Of a stretch of DNA of 64,000 nucleotides, positions 9,950 to 23,027 are shown in pieces. The DNA lies in assembly GCF_000425165.1 (NCBI RefSeq), contig NZ_KE384322.1:30011-94010 (forward strand), in the 5' to 3' direction. The notes below the pieces were generated by a model that saw only the letters and a list, made by a program, of their open reading frames with translations, searched no databases and was not told where the DNA came from. Within the stretch, counting starts at the first letter, position 1; every line of letters begins with the position of its first letter. This DNA comes from Photobacterium halotolerans DSM 18316. Lineage in GTDB: Bacteria > Pseudomonadota > Gammaproteobacteria > Enterobacterales > Vibrionaceae. Both the position numbers and the translations under genes were made by a program.

Positions 9950-11011
9950 TCAGTTTGGCAGGTACTTGAGCGGATTCACTGACTTGCCTTTATAACGGAT
10001 CTCAAAGTGCAGCCGGACATTGTTCGTTCCCGAGCTGCCCATCAAAGCAATTTTTTGCCCTGCGGTTACCGTATCTTGCTCCCTGACGAGTACTCTGTCG
10101 TTATGTGCATAAGCACTTAAGTAATCGTCATTGTGCTTTATAATGACAAGGTTTCCATAGCCCCGTAATGCATTGCCGGCATACACCACTTTCCCTGCAG
10201 CTGTTGCGTTGACGTCCTGGCCTCGCTGGCCTGCAATATCAATGCCTTTGTTGCCATTATCACTGCTGGAAAAACGGGAAATGACTCTTCCCTTCGCCGG
10301 CCATACCCAGGTATCAACCTTGTCAGCGACAGGTGCTGGCGTCTTGCCTGCCTTGTCACTTGTGCCAACCTTGTTTGTAACAACTTTGTTAACTTTTGAG
10401 TCTTGAGAGTACTCTTTTGTGGGAGCGCGATCAACATCTTTATTGACGCTTTTTTGCACGGTTTTTGCAGGTGTTGTAACCGGATTCGCTTTGGTCGGAG
10501 GCGCTGTTTTAGCCGGTTTACCCGGGGGGGTTGATTTTACTGGTGGTTTAGCAACCACCACAGCCGTTGAAGCAGCTGCGGTACCTGAAGCGACAGCAGC
10601 TGTCGTAACTGGACCGACCACTACTGCAGGCTGATAAGGCACAGCTTCCCGTTTGGGTGGCGCTGGCGGTTTTTTATTGATGGCTGGCGCAGGCTGAGCA
10701 GCCACCTTGTGGCCAAACTGAGGGGCTACGTATTTAGACTTCCACAGAAACAATTTCTGGCCGGGATATATCGTGTAAGGAGGCGTCAGCTGATTAAGTG
10801 CAATCAAGTCGTTGACATCACGACCTGAAAGGTAAGAGATAAAATAAAGGGTGTCACCTTTTTGCACTTCATAGTAACTGCCCCGGTAGCTGCCGGGCCG
10901 GGTGTTGTCATAGTTGGCACCATCAGGCGGATAAGTGGCACAGGCCGACAGCAACAAACAGGCTGCCAGTACCATCGGGACTTTGTGCTTTTTTCCGCTA
11001 AAACCTTTCAT
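9950..11011 (-). CDS. nlpD: Murein hydrolase activator lipoprotein NlpD
   Basis: 353-aa outer-membrane lipoprotein that activates the amidase AmiC during septal peptidoglycan splitting. The signal peptide has lipobox LLLSAC with Cys24. A LysM domain (YYEVQKGDTLYFISYLSG...PGQKLFL) spans about 46-89. A long Pro/Ala/Lys-rich linker leads to a C-terminal M23-like domain (about 240-353). The peptidase metal ligands are degenerate: NKGIDIAG instead of HxGxD, and LHFEIRY without the second His of HxH. This matches the known non-catalytic activator role. The gene lies 3 nt after pcm and just before rpoS, the classical surE-pcm-nlpD-rpoS order. Confidence 0.95.
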   Translation of the reverse strand: MKGFSGKKHKVPMVLAACLLLSACATYPPDGANYDNTRPGSYRGSYYEVQKGDTLYFISYLSGRDVNDLIALNQLTPPYTIYPGQKLFLWKSKYVAPQFGHKVAAQPAPAINKKPPAPPKREAVPYQPAVVVGPVTTAAVASGTAAASTAVVVAKPPVKSTPPGKPAKTAPPTKANPVTTPAKTVQKSVNKDVDRAPTKEYSQDSKVNKVVTNKVGTSDKAGKTPAPVADKVDTWVWPAKGRVISRFSSSDNGNKGIDIAGQRGQDVNATAAGKVVYAGNALRGYGNLVIIKHNDDYLSAYAHNDRVLVREQDTVTAGQKIALMGSSGTNNVRLHFEIRYKGKSVNPLKYLPN

Positions 11012-11014
11012 GCG

Positions 11015-11644
11015 CTACGCCAGCTCCCCTGCCACCAGAGGCACAAAACGGACCGGCGCAATTTCATCTGTCACATAGTGACCGTCCAGTAAGCGGATGC
11101 GTTTCAGCATCTGGTGCTGCTCACCGACAGGGATCACCAGACGCCCTCCTTCGGACAACTGCTCCAGCAATGCCGGTGGGACGACCTCCGCAGCGGCGGT
11201 CACTATGATGGCATCGAATGGCCCTTTGCTTGCCCACCCCTGCCAGCCGTCACCATGCTTGGTCGAGATATTATGCAAGTCCAGCTGTTTGAAACGACGC
11301 TTGGCCTGCCACTGCAAGGCCTTGATGCGTTCAACCGAGTAAACATGCTCCACCATACGGGACAGAATCGCGGTCTGATAGCCAGAGCCGGTACCAATCT
11401 CCAGCACTCGGGTGCCGGGTTGCAAGGCAAGCAACTCTGTCATTCTGGCCACAATATAAGGCTGTGAGATGGTCTGCCCACGCCCGATGGGCAGGGCATT
11501 ATTCTCGTAAGCCTTGTGCGACAAGGCTTCATCAATAAAATGCTCACGGGGAACCGTATCCATTACCCGCAATACCCTACGGTCTGCTATCCCCTGCTGA
11601 GACAAATATTCCATCAGGCTATGGCGTTGTTCCGCATAGCGCAT
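11015..11644 (-). CDS. pcm: Protein-L-isoaspartate O-methyltransferase
   Basis: 209-aa SAM-dependent repair enzyme that methylates isoaspartyl residues in damaged proteins. Family motifs are visible: the substrate loop [23 protein letters not shown], the SAM-binding motif [23 protein letters not shown] and the GGRLVIPVG strand. The ATG at 11644 is chosen because it lies 2 nt after the surE stop with GGAGAG upstream and gives the standard length; the open frame extends ten codons further. It is translationally linked to surE, and the pair is co-conserved in stationary-phase survival operons. Confidence 0.96.
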   Translation of the reverse strand: MRYAEQRHSLMEYLSQQGIADRRVLRVMDTVPREHFIDEALSHKAYENNALPIGRGQTISQPYIVARMTELLALQPGTRVLEIGTGSGYQTAILSRMVEHVYSVERIKALQWQAKRRFKQLDLHNISTKHGDGWQGWASKGPFDAIIVTAAAEVVPPALLEQLSEGGRLVIPVGEQHQMLKRIRLLDGHYVTDEIAPVRFVPLVAGELA

Positions 11645-11646
11645 TA

Positions 11647-12396
11647 TCAGTTGCTCTCCACTTGTTTCATCCACTGTGTCAAGTCGTCCAGCGCATCGTG
11701 TGCTGTCAGATCAACCTGAAGCGGTGTAATTGATACCTGCTTGTGTTCTATCGCATAAAAGTCTGTACCCGGCCCGGCATCCTGGCAACTCCCGGGAGGA
11801 CCAAGCCAGTATATCGTTTTGCCGCGGGGATCGACGTCCCTGACCATTTTTTCCGCGCGGTGACGGGCACCCAGGCGCGTTACCTGCCATTCGCCCAATT
11901 CCGACAAAGGTACATCCGGCACATTGATATTGAGAATTTTATTTCTCGGCAGAGGCTGAGCCATCAAACGCCCCACCACTTCTTTGACGACCTGAGCAGC
12001 CGTCGCAAAATGTTCACGGCCGACTAAAGACACGGCAATGGCCGGTACGCCGAGAAAATGCCCTTCCGTCGCCGCAGCCACTGTACCTGAATACAGCACA
12101 TCATCACCCAGGTTGGCGCCGTGATTAATCCCGGCCACCACGATATCCGGCTTATCGGTCAGCCACTCGTTCAGCGCGAAGTGTACACAATCCGTTGGCG
12201 TCCCTTCCACCGACATACGCCTGATACCTTCTTCGCGGACACGTAAAGGGGTTTCCAGTGTCAGTGAATTGGAGGCACCGCTGCGATTACGATCCGGTGC
12301 CACCACATACACCTCACCCAGCTCTTTGAGGGTATCGGCCAGTGTGTTGATTCCTTCAGCAAAGATGCCATCATCATTACTGATCAAAATTCGCAT
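11647..12396 (-). CDS. surE: 5'/3'-nucleotidase SurE
   Basis: 249-aa metal-dependent nucleoside monophosphatase and exopolyphosphatase. It opens with [10 protein letters not shown], which holds the Asp-Asp metal ligands. It continues with [46 protein letters not shown] and the acidic/aromatic C-terminal region. An extended frame runs ten codons upstream, but ATG 12396 matches the universal SurE start. The gene overlaps the end of truD by 20 bp, so the two are translationally coupled. Confidence 0.96.
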   Translation of the reverse strand: MRILISNDDGIFAEGINTLADTLKELGEVYVVAPDRNRSGASNSLTLETPLRVREEGIRRMSVEGTPTDCVHFALNEWLTDKPDIVVAGINHGANLGDDVLYSGTVAAATEGHFLGVPAIAVSLVGREHFATAAQVVKEVVGRLMAQPLPRNKILNINVPDVPLSELGEWQVTRLGARHRAEKMVRDVDPRGKTIYWLGPPGSCQDAGPGTDFYAIEHKQVSITPLQVDLTAHDALDDLTQWMKQVESN

Positions 12397-13441
12397 ATCT
12401 GCCATCCTTCTGCTCAGGCTCATCAATCAGCTCCCTCAATACTGCCGTGGCGAAACACCCCGCAGGCAAAAAGAACTGCACCTCCAGCTGATCAGCATGC
12501 AGTTGCCAGCGCATGTCCGCCGGACGCAGCATCAGCGGACGACGTTCGTGTCGCATCCTGTTATCGCGGATCAGCTTCAGCAGCAATGGCTCCTGCTCAA
12601 TCACCGCCATTTCAAAAGCCGCCACCTCCCCCTGGCTGGGCAGCGCATTGTCACCGGTCACAGGCGCTGTGATCAGCCATTCGCCCGCCGCCACCTGTGC
12701 CTGCCATTCAGGCGTAACTTGCTCAACCAGCTGCCAGTCTTCTCTGCCCTGTTGCTGAACACAGTCACCCGCCAACAAGGTATCTGCCTTGCCATCGGCA
12801 ATACGCTGGGACAACACCAGATTAAACAACCAGGAGCGGGCGGCTGACAGGTAGAAGCTGCGCTTACTCTTGTCGCGGACACGAAATTCGTCGTTGCCCC
12901 AGGCTCTGGCTTTGACCACGTTATTGCCGTCATGGCCGAAACGCTGCGCACCGAAGTAGTTCGGCACGCCCAGCTGTTGAATCTTCTTCAGCCGCGCGTC
13001 GAGATCCTGAGGGTTATCCAGCTCACTCAGACGCAGCTCAAAATGGTTGCCGGTCAGATCGCCGGGGCGCAGTTTTTTGTCGTGACGATCGGTGGCCAGC
13101 ACCTCGATCCCCGGATGCTCGGCGACAAATGGTGTCAAATCCGGGTCTGGTTTACCCGGCAGATGCACACTCAGCCACTGTTCAGTCACCGCGTGCCGAT
13201 CTTTCAGACCCGCCCAACTGACATCGCGGGATTTCACCCCGCACGCTTTCGCCAGCTCGTTGACAACATATTTGGTGTTCTCGCCGGTTTTACGGATCTT
13301 CACCATGAAATGCTCACCACTGCCGGTGAAGTCAAAACCCAGTTGCTCTTTGACGATAAAATCTTCCGGGCGAACTTTGCTTCGTCCCTGGCAGATAGGC
13401 TTACCATTCAGCCAGCTCAGGCTGTCCATATCAATTGTCAT
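12377..13441 (-). CDS. truD: tRNA pseudouridine(13) synthase TruD
   Basis: 354-aa pseudouridine synthase modifying U13 of tRNA-Glu. The catalytic aspartate lies in [17 protein letters not shown], and [16 protein letters not shown] is the second family signature. The N-terminal [32 protein letters not shown] is typical. GGAAAG precedes ATG at 13441. It follows ispF by 30 nt and overlaps surE, so ftsB-ispD-ispF-truD-surE-pcm-nlpD reads as one operon. Confidence 0.96.
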   Translation of the reverse strand: MTIDMDSLSWLNGKPICQGRSKVRPEDFIVKEQLGFDFTGSGEHFMVKIRKTGENTKYVVNELAKACGVKSRDVSWAGLKDRHAVTEQWLSVHLPGKPDPDLTPFVAEHPGIEVLATDRHDKKLRPGDLTGNHFELRLSELDNPQDLDARLKKIQQLGVPNYFGAQRFGHDGNNVVKARAWGNDEFRVRDKSKRSFYLSAARSWLFNLVLSQRIADGKADTLLAGDCVQQQGREDWQLVEQVTPEWQAQVAAGEWLITAPVTGDNALPSQGEVAAFEMAVIEQEPLLLKLIRDNRMRHERRPLMLRPADMRWQLHADQLEVQFFLPAGCFATAVLRELIDEPEQKDGRYANFDQ

Positions 13442-13471
13442 ATTCTTTCCGTTATACAGGAAGGGGCGGCG

Positions 13472-13945
13472 TCAGAGCGAGCGCAGCAAAACAACCGCTT
13501 CGCAGGCTATGCCTTCTTTGCGGCCGGTAAAACCCAAACGTTCAGTCGTTGTGGCCTTTACATTAATATTATCGACCGTGGTGTCGAGATCGTCGGCAAT
13601 GGTTTGGCACATTTGTTCAATATAAGGCGCCATTTTCGGTGCCTGCGCAATAATTGTGACATCCAGATTGCCCAGGCGGTAGCCTTTCGCTTTCACCTTG
13701 GCGTACACGTCACGCAGCAGCATGCGACTGTCTGCCCCCGCCCACTCCGCATCGGTATCAGGGAAATGACGGCCGATATCACCCGCACCTATCGCGCCCA
13801 GCAGCGCATCACACACAGCATGCAGAGCGACATCACCATCGGAGTGAGCAATCAGGCCCTGTTCATAAGGCACGGCTACCCCGCCGATGATCACCGGACC
13901 ATCACCGCCAAATTTGTGTACGTCAAAACCGTGTCCAATTCGCAT
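13472..13945 (-). CDS. ispF: 2-C-methyl-D-erythritol 2,4-cyclodiphosphate synthase
   Basis: 157-aa enzyme of the MEP isoprenoid pathway that cyclises CDP-ME 2-phosphate with loss of CMP. The zinc ligands are visible in [13 protein letters not shown] (Asp8, His10) and in [29 protein letters not shown] and the C-terminal [22 protein letters not shown] match the family. Its start overlaps the ispD stop by one base, an ATG/TGA-type coupling usual for this pair. Confidence 0.97.
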   Translation of the reverse strand: MRIGHGFDVHKFGGDGPVIIGGVAVPYEQGLIAHSDGDVALHAVCDALLGAIGAGDIGRHFPDTDAEWAGADSRMLLRDVYAKVKAKGYRLGNLDVTIIAQAPKMAPYIEQMCQTIADDLDTTVDNINVKATTTERLGFTGRKEGIACEAVVLLRSL

Positions 13946-14640
13946 TATGCCTGCTCCTTTTGTCGTTGCTGCAGGTAAAATTCAGCCAGTGCCAGATCTT
14001 CAGGCTGAGTGACTTTCAGGTTATCAGCCCGGCCGGGCACCAGCAGCGGCGAAAAACCGCAATATTCCAGCGCCGATGCTTCGTCTGTAAGCACAACCCC
14101 TTCCGCCAGCGATTTGACCATGGCATCTCTGAGCTGGCTGACCCGAAACATCTGGGGGGTCAGTGCATGCCAGAGATCGGTGCGATCCACTGTGGCCGCA
14201 ATAGATTGCCGGCCGTTACCGCGTTTCATGGTATCGCGCACCGGCGCGGCCAGAATGGCACCAAAGGCATGCTGTTGTGCCTGTTCAATCAGACGGGATA
14301 AATCATCCTGATGCAGGCAGGGACGGGCAGCATCGTGCACCAGCACCCAGTCATCATCCGCCAGTGTGGCCAGGCCGGAAAACACCGAATCCGCCCGTTC
14401 GCGACCGCCAGGCACCACGACGACATCCGGACGACGGGCCAGAGGCAGATGGTTAAAATAAGGGTCGCCGTCACTGATCGCAATCACTACCCGGCCAATA
14501 GCGGGGTGTTGTAACAAGCTGTCCACCGTATGTTCCAGTATCGTTTTGCCTGCGATAACCAGATACTGCTTCGGCCTGTCGGCCTGCATACGACTGCCGA
14601 CGCCCGCAGCCGGCACTACTGCCGTTAAGGTTTGAGTCAT
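13945..14640 (-). CDS. ispD: 2-C-methyl-D-erythritol 4-phosphate cytidylyltransferase
   Basis: 231-aa cytidylyltransferase converting MEP to CDP-ME. The N-terminal nucleotide-binding loop [20 protein letters not shown] is intact. [26 protein letters not shown] and the C-terminal [17 protein letters not shown] complete the family signature. It follows ftsB by 37 nt, the standard gammaproteobacterial order. Confidence 0.97.
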   Translation of the reverse strand: MTQTLTAVVPAAGVGSRMQADRPKQYLVIAGKTILEHTVDSLLQHPAIGRVVIAISDGDPYFNHLPLARRPDVVVVPGGRERADSVFSGLATLADDDWVLVHDAARPCLHQDDLSRLIEQAQQHAFGAILAAPVRDTMKRGNGRQSIAATVDRTDLWHALTPQMFRVSQLRDAMVKSLAEGVVLTDEASALEYCGFSPLLVPGRADNLKVTQPEDLALAEFYLQQRQKEQA

Positions 14641-14677
14641 GATGGGTTTACTGCCAAATTAACGCTGGGTGACTCCC

Positions 14678-14959
14678 TTAAAGAGAACGATCACCAACTA
14701 TGCGGAAAAAAGTTTCTCCGGGCTTGATCATACCCAGCTCATGCCGGGCCCGCTCTTCTACCGCTTCCAGACCCTGATGCAAATCATTGATTTCTGCATA
14801 CATCTGCTGGTTACGCTGCACCAGTTCGGCATTCGCTTTTTGCTGTAGCGCCACATTGTTTTTAAGCGCCACATAGTCAGACATGCCATTCTTGCCGAAC
14901 CAGAATTCGTACTGCAGCCAGGAGAATACCAGCAGTAACACTGCACTGAATACACGCAT
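14678..14959 (-). CDS. ftsB: Cell division protein FtsB
   Basis: 93-aa single-pass divisome protein that forms a coiled-coil complex with FtsL and FtsQ. It has a short cytoplasmic N-terminus, a membrane segment (about residues 4-20, [20 protein letters not shown]), and a periplasmic coiled coil (about 28-70, [29 protein letters not shown]). The conserved [20 protein letters not shown] follows. Its position between eno and ispD is the usual one. It heads the ftsB-to-nlpD operon, separated from eno by a terminator. Confidence 0.94.
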   Translation of the reverse strand: MRVFSAVLLLVFSWLQYEFWFGKNGMSDYVALKNNVALQQKANAELVQRNQQMYAEINDLHQGLEAVEERARHELGMIKPGETFFRIVGDRSL

Positions 14960-15077
14960 GCAAGCCTCATTCTCGGATGATTAACACAAGTCGACCGGCC
15001 ATCTCATCAGCCTCTAAGGCGGTAATAATCCCATAAAGCGCCGTATGTGACCAGTTCCGGACCCGCCATTCGGACAG

Positions 15078-15103
15078 AAAAAAGCCGCTCTGTTGAGCGG
15101 CTT
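15078..15103 (-). terminator. eno terminator
   Basis: On the minus strand AAGCCGCTC, loop AACA, then GAGCGGCTT is followed by a T-tract (plus-strand A 15078-15083). It lies about 45 nt after the eno stop and separates eno from ftsB. Confidence 0.87.
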
Positions 15104-15146
15104 ATCATCCGGGGTCACTCAGAGTGACAAAAGTGAAGCTTCAGAC

Positions 15147-18241
<3,095 letters not shown>

Positions 18242-18341
18242 TTATTGCCACAACGTGAAAACTATCACAGTAAACCCGGACGCTTTTTGTTCCAAATCAA
18301 GCCCGGTATCCTTGATGGAAAGTCCGCTTGCGGGTTAGTGC

Positions 18342-19154
18342 TCACTTTGATGCTGAAACAGCCTTTTCCTTGCGCTTAACGTTTTCCCACTCGGCATCCA
18401 GCTCATCCAGTGAACAAGCGTCAATCGGCTTGCCCTGTTCCAGAACGCAGCGCTCCACTTCGCGAAACCGGCGTTCGAACTTACGGTTGGCTTTGTGTAA
18501 GGCCATTTCCGGTTTCACTTTCAGGTGCCGGCTCAGGTTAACAACAGCAAACAGCAGATCCCCGATCTCCTCTTCGATGCGTTCCTGACTGGGTACCGCC
18601 TGATGAGCTTCTTCCATCACCTCGTCGATTTCTTCCTGCACTTTGTCAACCACCGGCCCCAGTGTTGGCCAGTCAAAACCCAACCGGGCGCAACGTTTCT
18701 GGATTTTATCGGCCCGGTTCAGCGCAGGCATTGCCTTAGGGATATTAGCCAGAATACTGTCATCCTGCCCTTTTTCTGCACGCTCTTTGGCCTTTTCCGC
18801 TTCCCAGTTCGCATGTATCGCAGCTTCATCGGCGAAATCTTTATCTGCAAAAACATGAGGATGGCGACGAATCAGTTTGTGATTGATCGCGCTGACCACA
18901 TCATCAAAATCAAACAGCCTTTTTTCTTTCGCCAACTGACTGTAGAAGATCACCTGAAATAACAGATCGCCCAACTCCTCCTTCACATCATCCCAGCTCT
19001 CTTCGGCAATGGCATCTGCCACTTCATAGGCTTCCTCCAGCGTGTGGGGCACGATAGAGGCAAAATCCTGTTTGAGATCCCAGGGGCAGCCCCGCAGCGG
19101 GTCGCGCAGTTGTGCCATGATGGAAAGTAAGGTGCTGATGGGCTTATCGCTCAT
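18342..19154 (-). CDS. mazG: Nucleoside triphosphate pyrophosphohydrolase MazG
   Basis: 270-aa all-helical NTP pyrophosphohydrolase that hydrolyses NTPs and, in E. coli, modulates ppGpp during starvation. Two tandem MazG modules carry the Glu/Asp metal signatures: [31 protein letters not shown] in the N-terminal half and [21 protein letters not shown] in the C-terminal half. It lies between relA and pyrG, the conserved relA-mazG context, though no toxin-antitoxin genes (mazEF) are present here. Confidence 0.96.
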   Translation of the reverse strand: MSDKPISTLLSIMAQLRDPLRGCPWDLKQDFASIVPHTLEEAYEVADAIAEESWDDVKEELGDLLFQVIFYSQLAKEKRLFDFDDVVSAINHKLIRRHPHVFADKDFADEAAIHANWEAEKAKERAEKGQDDSILANIPKAMPALNRADKIQKRCARLGFDWPTLGPVVDKVQEEIDEVMEEAHQAVPSQERIEEEIGDLLFAVVNLSRHLKVKPEMALHKANRKFERRFREVERCVLEQGKPIDACSLDELDAEWENVKRKEKAVSASK

Positions 19155-19232
19155 GATGGTTTTCCTGTGCTCTGTGTAGGGTTGTCATTGGGCAGAAAAC
19201 GGGCCGGAGCCCGTTGTGTCGATAGGATGAGA

Positions 19233-21458
19233 TCAGTGCAGTCGTCTGGCTTCAAAGACATCTTTCACCTGCTCCAGGCGGAGGATCAGTCTGCCCAGAC
19301 TGTCGAGATCGGTCAGTTCAATATCGAAATCCATGATCGCCATCTGCTTTTTGAAATCGATCCGGCTTTTCACCCCGGCCACTTTGACCTTTTCATTGTG
19401 CATGGTGTTGGTCAGATCTTTAATCAGGCCGTTACGCTCAGAAGCGGTTACCCTGACGGTCAGGGTGTAGCGGCCGGCAAAGCTGCCGCCCCAGACAGTA
19501 TGAATGATCCGCTGCGGCGCCACATGACGCAGCTCTTCCAGCTGTTCACAATCGCTGCGGTGCACCGAGATCCCCCGCCCCTGCGTCACAAAGCCGACTA
19601 TGTCATCACCGGGAATGGGCTGACAGCAACGCGCCAGGTGGGTCATCAGGTTATCCACCCCTTCCACCACTACGGCATCGCGCTGCGGTTTTTTCTGGCT
19701 GGCCTTGCTGCCTGCCTCGGTTAAACGCTCCAGCAGCTGCTGATCTTCTTCTTCAGCCGTGGGCTTGTTCACCAGCGCATTGATATGGTTAATGACCTGA
19801 TTGATACGCAGATCACCGCTACCGATACCGGCGAACAGCTCATCCGTCGAATTCACGTTAAAGCGCTTCAGGGCGTAGGACTCGGCATCTTTCATGGTGG
19901 CGCCGATTTTATGCAGCTCCTGCTCCAGAATTTCCCGCCCGGCCGTGATGTTTTTATCTCTGTCTTGCTTGCGGAACCAGGCATGTACCTTGGCTCGCGC
20001 CCGGCTGGAATTGACAAAGCCCAGGTTCGGATTCAGCCAGTCACGCGACGGATTCGGCTCTTTCTGGGTGATAATTTCGACCTGATCGCCCATTTGCAGG
20101 TGATAAGTGAAAGGCACAATTCGCCCTTCCACTTTGGCCCCGATACAACGGTGGCCGACCTCAGAGTGAATGTGGTAGGCGAAATCGAGCGGGGTGGCAT
20201 TCAAGGGCAGATCGACCACATCCCCTTTCGGGGTGAAGGCATAGACCCTGTCGTCGAAGACTTGACTGCGCAGCTCTTCGAGCATTTCGCCGGAGTCGGA
20301 CATTTCTTCCTGCCAGGCCAGCAGCTTACGCAGCCAGTTGATTTTCTCATCATAGGCAGAATGGGCGCCGGCAGAGGTGCCGGATTCTTTGTATTTCCAG
20401 TGCGCGGCCACCCCCAGCTCGGACTCTTCGTGCATCTGCTTGGTGCGAATCTGGATCTCGATGGTTTTGCCTTCCGGGCCGATCACCACAGTGTGGATCG
20501 ACTGATAACCGTTGGGTTTGGGGTTGGCCACATAGTCATCGAATTCTTTGGGCAGATGGCGGTATTTGGTATGTACCACACCCAATGCCGCATAGCAGTC
20601 CTGCAGCTGGTCCGCGATAATACGCACCGCACGCACATCGAACAGCTCATCAAAAGCGAGATTCTTTTTCTGCATTTTGCGCCAGATGCTATAGATATGC
20701 TTGGGACGTCCATGCACCTCAGCCTTGATATTCGAGGCTTTCATCGACTCATCCAGATCCTTCACGAAATGGTCGATGTAGTGTTCCCGGTCGATACGAC
20801 GCTCAGACAGCTGTTTGGCGATCTGCTTATAAGTCTCCGGGTGTTTGTAGCGAAACGCGTAGTCTTCGATTTCCCATTTAAGCTGACCGATACCTAAACG
20901 GTTTGCCAGCGGAGCGTAGATATTAGAACACTCCCGCGCGGCGGCACGGCGAACGTTATCCGGCTCGTCCTTCACCTCGCGCAGATTACAGATGCGCTCG
21001 GCCAGTTTGATCACCACGCAGCGGAAGTCGTCCACCATAGAAAGCAGCATGCGGCGAATGTTATCGACCTGTGCCGATTGAGCCGCGCCTTCTTTGATGG
21101 CGTTCAGCTGGCTTATCGCCGCCATCTGTTTGACACCCTTGACCATCTGCAGAATGGTCTGGCCATATTCCTCTTTGATGTCATCACTCTTGTAGAAGCC
21201 GCCTTCAACAAGCGGGAACAGCAGGGCTGCCACCAGGGTGTCAGTATCCATACTGAGCATCACCAGGATTTCAACCATTTCCCGGCCACGCCACAATAAC
21301 TGACCGGCTGCTTCCTTATTGTCCAGATGCGCTTCACAGCGCTGATAGGTTTGGATCAGACGGTCCGAGGTTTTAGCATCCTGCAGCAGACTCTCTACCC
21401 AGGGTACCAACTCAAATTTAGCGTTTTCCTTCAAATGCGCACCGCGAACTGCGACCAT
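19233..21458 (-). CDS. relA: GTP pyrophosphokinase RelA
   Basis: 741-aa ribosome-associated (p)ppGpp synthetase of the stringent response (E. coli 744 aa). It has a degenerate N-terminal hydrolase-like domain and a synthetase domain with EFDDYVANPKPNGYQSIHTVVIGPEGKTIEIQIRT. The TGS domain (RVYAFTPKGDVVDLPLNATPLDFAYHIHSEVGHRC), the zinc-finger/CC region (LARCCQPIPGDDIVGFVTQGRGISVHRSDC) and the C-terminal ACT domain follow. The absence of an intact HD pair distinguishes it from SpoT. The start MVAVRGAH matches the E. coli start. It lies between rlmD and mazG. Confidence 0.98.
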   Translation of the reverse strand: MVAVRGAHLKENAKFELVPWVESLLQDAKTSDRLIQTYQRCEAHLDNKEAAGQLLWRGREMVEILVMLSMDTDTLVAALLFPLVEGGFYKSDDIKEEYGQTILQMVKGVKQMAAISQLNAIKEGAAQSAQVDNIRRMLLSMVDDFRCVVIKLAERICNLREVKDEPDNVRRAAARECSNIYAPLANRLGIGQLKWEIEDYAFRYKHPETYKQIAKQLSERRIDREHYIDHFVKDLDESMKASNIKAEVHGRPKHIYSIWRKMQKKNLAFDELFDVRAVRIIADQLQDCYAALGVVHTKYRHLPKEFDDYVANPKPNGYQSIHTVVIGPEGKTIEIQIRTKQMHEESELGVAAHWKYKESGTSAGAHSAYDEKINWLRKLLAWQEEMSDSGEMLEELRSQVFDDRVYAFTPKGDVVDLPLNATPLDFAYHIHSEVGHRCIGAKVEGRIVPFTYHLQMGDQVEIITQKEPNPSRDWLNPNLGFVNSSRARAKVHAWFRKQDRDKNITAGREILEQELHKIGATMKDAESYALKRFNVNSTDELFAGIGSGDLRINQVINHINALVNKPTAEEEDQQLLERLTEAGSKASQKKPQRDAVVVEGVDNLMTHLARCCQPIPGDDIVGFVTQGRGISVHRSDCEQLEELRHVAPQRIIHTVWGGSFAGRYTLTVRVTASERNGLIKDLTNTMHNEKVKVAGVKSRIDFKKQMAIMDFDIELTDLDSLGRLILRLEQVKDVFEARRLH

Positions 21459-21533
21459 GATTCTGTCCTGTATAGCGTTATTACGGATGGCTTTTCTGTT
21501 ACTCCCGGCAGCCTTCGCAGGCTCAGCCTGGCA

Positions 21534-22871
21534 TCAGGTTCGGATAAACAGTGCCATAGATTCTAAGTGCCCCGTATGGGGAAACATATCCAGCATTCCC
21601 AGCCGTTGCAACTGGTAGCCCTGCTGCAGCAGTACCTGACTGTCCCGCGCCAGCGTGGACGGATTGCAGGAAACATATAAAATCCGGCTGGGTGATAGCG
21701 CTGCCACTTCTTTCATTACCCCTGCAGCACCCGCGCGTGCCGGATCCAGCAATACTTTGTCGAAACCTTTGCTGGCCCAGCTGAACGACTCAATACCCTG
21801 TTCAAGATTGCCCTGATAAAAAGCCGTATTCGCCAGTTGATTCAGCGCCGCATTGGTGCTGGCCCGCTGCACCATCTCATCCACCCCTTCGACACCGACG
21901 ACTTGCTGCGCTTTCTGAGCCAGCGGTAAGCTGAAATTACCCAGACCGCAGAAAAGATCCAGCACTCTGTCCTGCGGCTGAATATCCAGCCAGTCCAGTG
22001 CCTGCTCTATCATCCGGGTATTCACCGTCCGGTTGACCTGAATGAAATCTTTGGGCGAGAACTGCAGCGTCAGGCCATTTACTGTATAGCAAGGCGTGTC
22101 ACCGGCCAGCTGAGTCACTTCATCAGGCCCCGGTGCCAGGAAAAGCATAACATGATGATTGTCAGCAAATTGCTGAATGCTCGTCATATCCGGGTCAGAA
22201 AAAGGCTTGAGATGTCGGATCAGGACCACAGGGCCATTATCGGCTTCGACCAGCTCGACATGTCCCAGGTTCCGGCGGCCCTGCAATTGCGTCAGTAATT
22301 CACGCAAAGGCGGCAGCAGAGCATTCAGCGCAGCCGCCAGTACCGGACAATGCTCGACATCAACAATCTCTTTGCTCTGCTCCTGGCGAAAACCGAAACA
22401 CAGCCCTTTACCGGATTCAAAACGAAGGCTGAAACGTGCGCTCCGTCTGTACTGCCAGGTCTCACCGGTCACAGGTTCGTCCTGCACTAATGCCGTCGCT
22501 GTTTCATTTTCTCCCCCCAAGGCAAACTTCGCCATCAACTCCCCCAGAGACTGGCGCTTGGCCGATACCTGGGCAGAATGAGAGAGATGTTGCAAGTTAC
22601 ACCCACCACACTGGTCATAGACAGGACACTGAGGTGTAATGCGCTCAGGGCTGTCAGTCAGCCGTTTGATGACTTTAGCCCGGGCATACTGTTTTTTATT
22701 GTCGGTGAGCTGCACCAGCGCACGTTCGCCGGGTAGCAATCCCGGAATAAAAACCGGTTTACGATCGAGATGGGCGATACCTGAACCCAGATGGTCCAGA
22801 CGTGAAACCGTCACTTCTTTGTGTTTGGTGTCGCTGACAATTCGTTTAGTCGGCTTAAAAAAGCGTGCCAT
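21534..22871 (-). CDS. rlmD: 23S rRNA (uracil-1939-C5)-methyltransferase RlmD
   Basis: About 445-aa SAM-dependent methyltransferase that modifies U1939 of 23S rRNA and carries a 4Fe-4S cluster. An N-terminal TRAM domain (VSRLDHLGSGIAHLDRKPVFIPGLLPGE) precedes the cysteine cluster CPVYDQCGGCNLQH. The Rossmann motif VLDLFCGLGNFSLPLA and the catalytic ILYVSCNPSTLARD follow. The ATG at 22871 (MARFFKP) is favoured over a GTG five codons earlier by similarity to E. coli. It is divergent from barA and precedes relA, the same barA/rlmD/relA arrangement as in E. coli. Confidence 0.96.
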   Translation of the reverse strand: MARFFKPTKRIVSDTKHKEVTVSRLDHLGSGIAHLDRKPVFIPGLLPGERALVQLTDNKKQYARAKVIKRLTDSPERITPQCPVYDQCGGCNLQHLSHSAQVSAKRQSLGELMAKFALGGENETATALVQDEPVTGETWQYRRSARFSLRFESGKGLCFGFRQEQSKEIVDVEHCPVLAAALNALLPPLRELLTQLQGRRNLGHVELVEADNGPVVLIRHLKPFSDPDMTSIQQFADNHHVMLFLAPGPDEVTQLAGDTPCYTVNGLTLQFSPKDFIQVNRTVNTRMIEQALDWLDIQPQDRVLDLFCGLGNFSLPLAQKAQQVVGVEGVDEMVQRASTNAALNQLANTAFYQGNLEQGIESFSWASKGFDKVLLDPARAGAAGVMKEVAALSPSRILYVSCNPSTLARDSQVLLQQGYQLQRLGMLDMFPHTGHLESMALFIRT

Positions 22872-23027
22872 AATGTTGTAACTCACGGTGTTCTGTCGCC
22901 TTTTCAGGGCAACGCCGGATCGACTTCAATTGTCGCTACGGTAAAGATTCATTAAGCTAAGGGCTGGAACATGCTTGCGTGACCAGCATAGACAGCAATT
23001 CTCCCACAGAATCGAATTCTTGTAACC

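Noticed and set aside
18342..19154. MazEF toxin-antitoxin system near relA-mazG
   Set aside because: Only mazG is present; the gap between relA and mazG is 78 bp with no small genes.
19785..20897. 370-aa open frame opposite relA
   Set aside because: Antisense shadow of a conserved gene with no recognisable domain.
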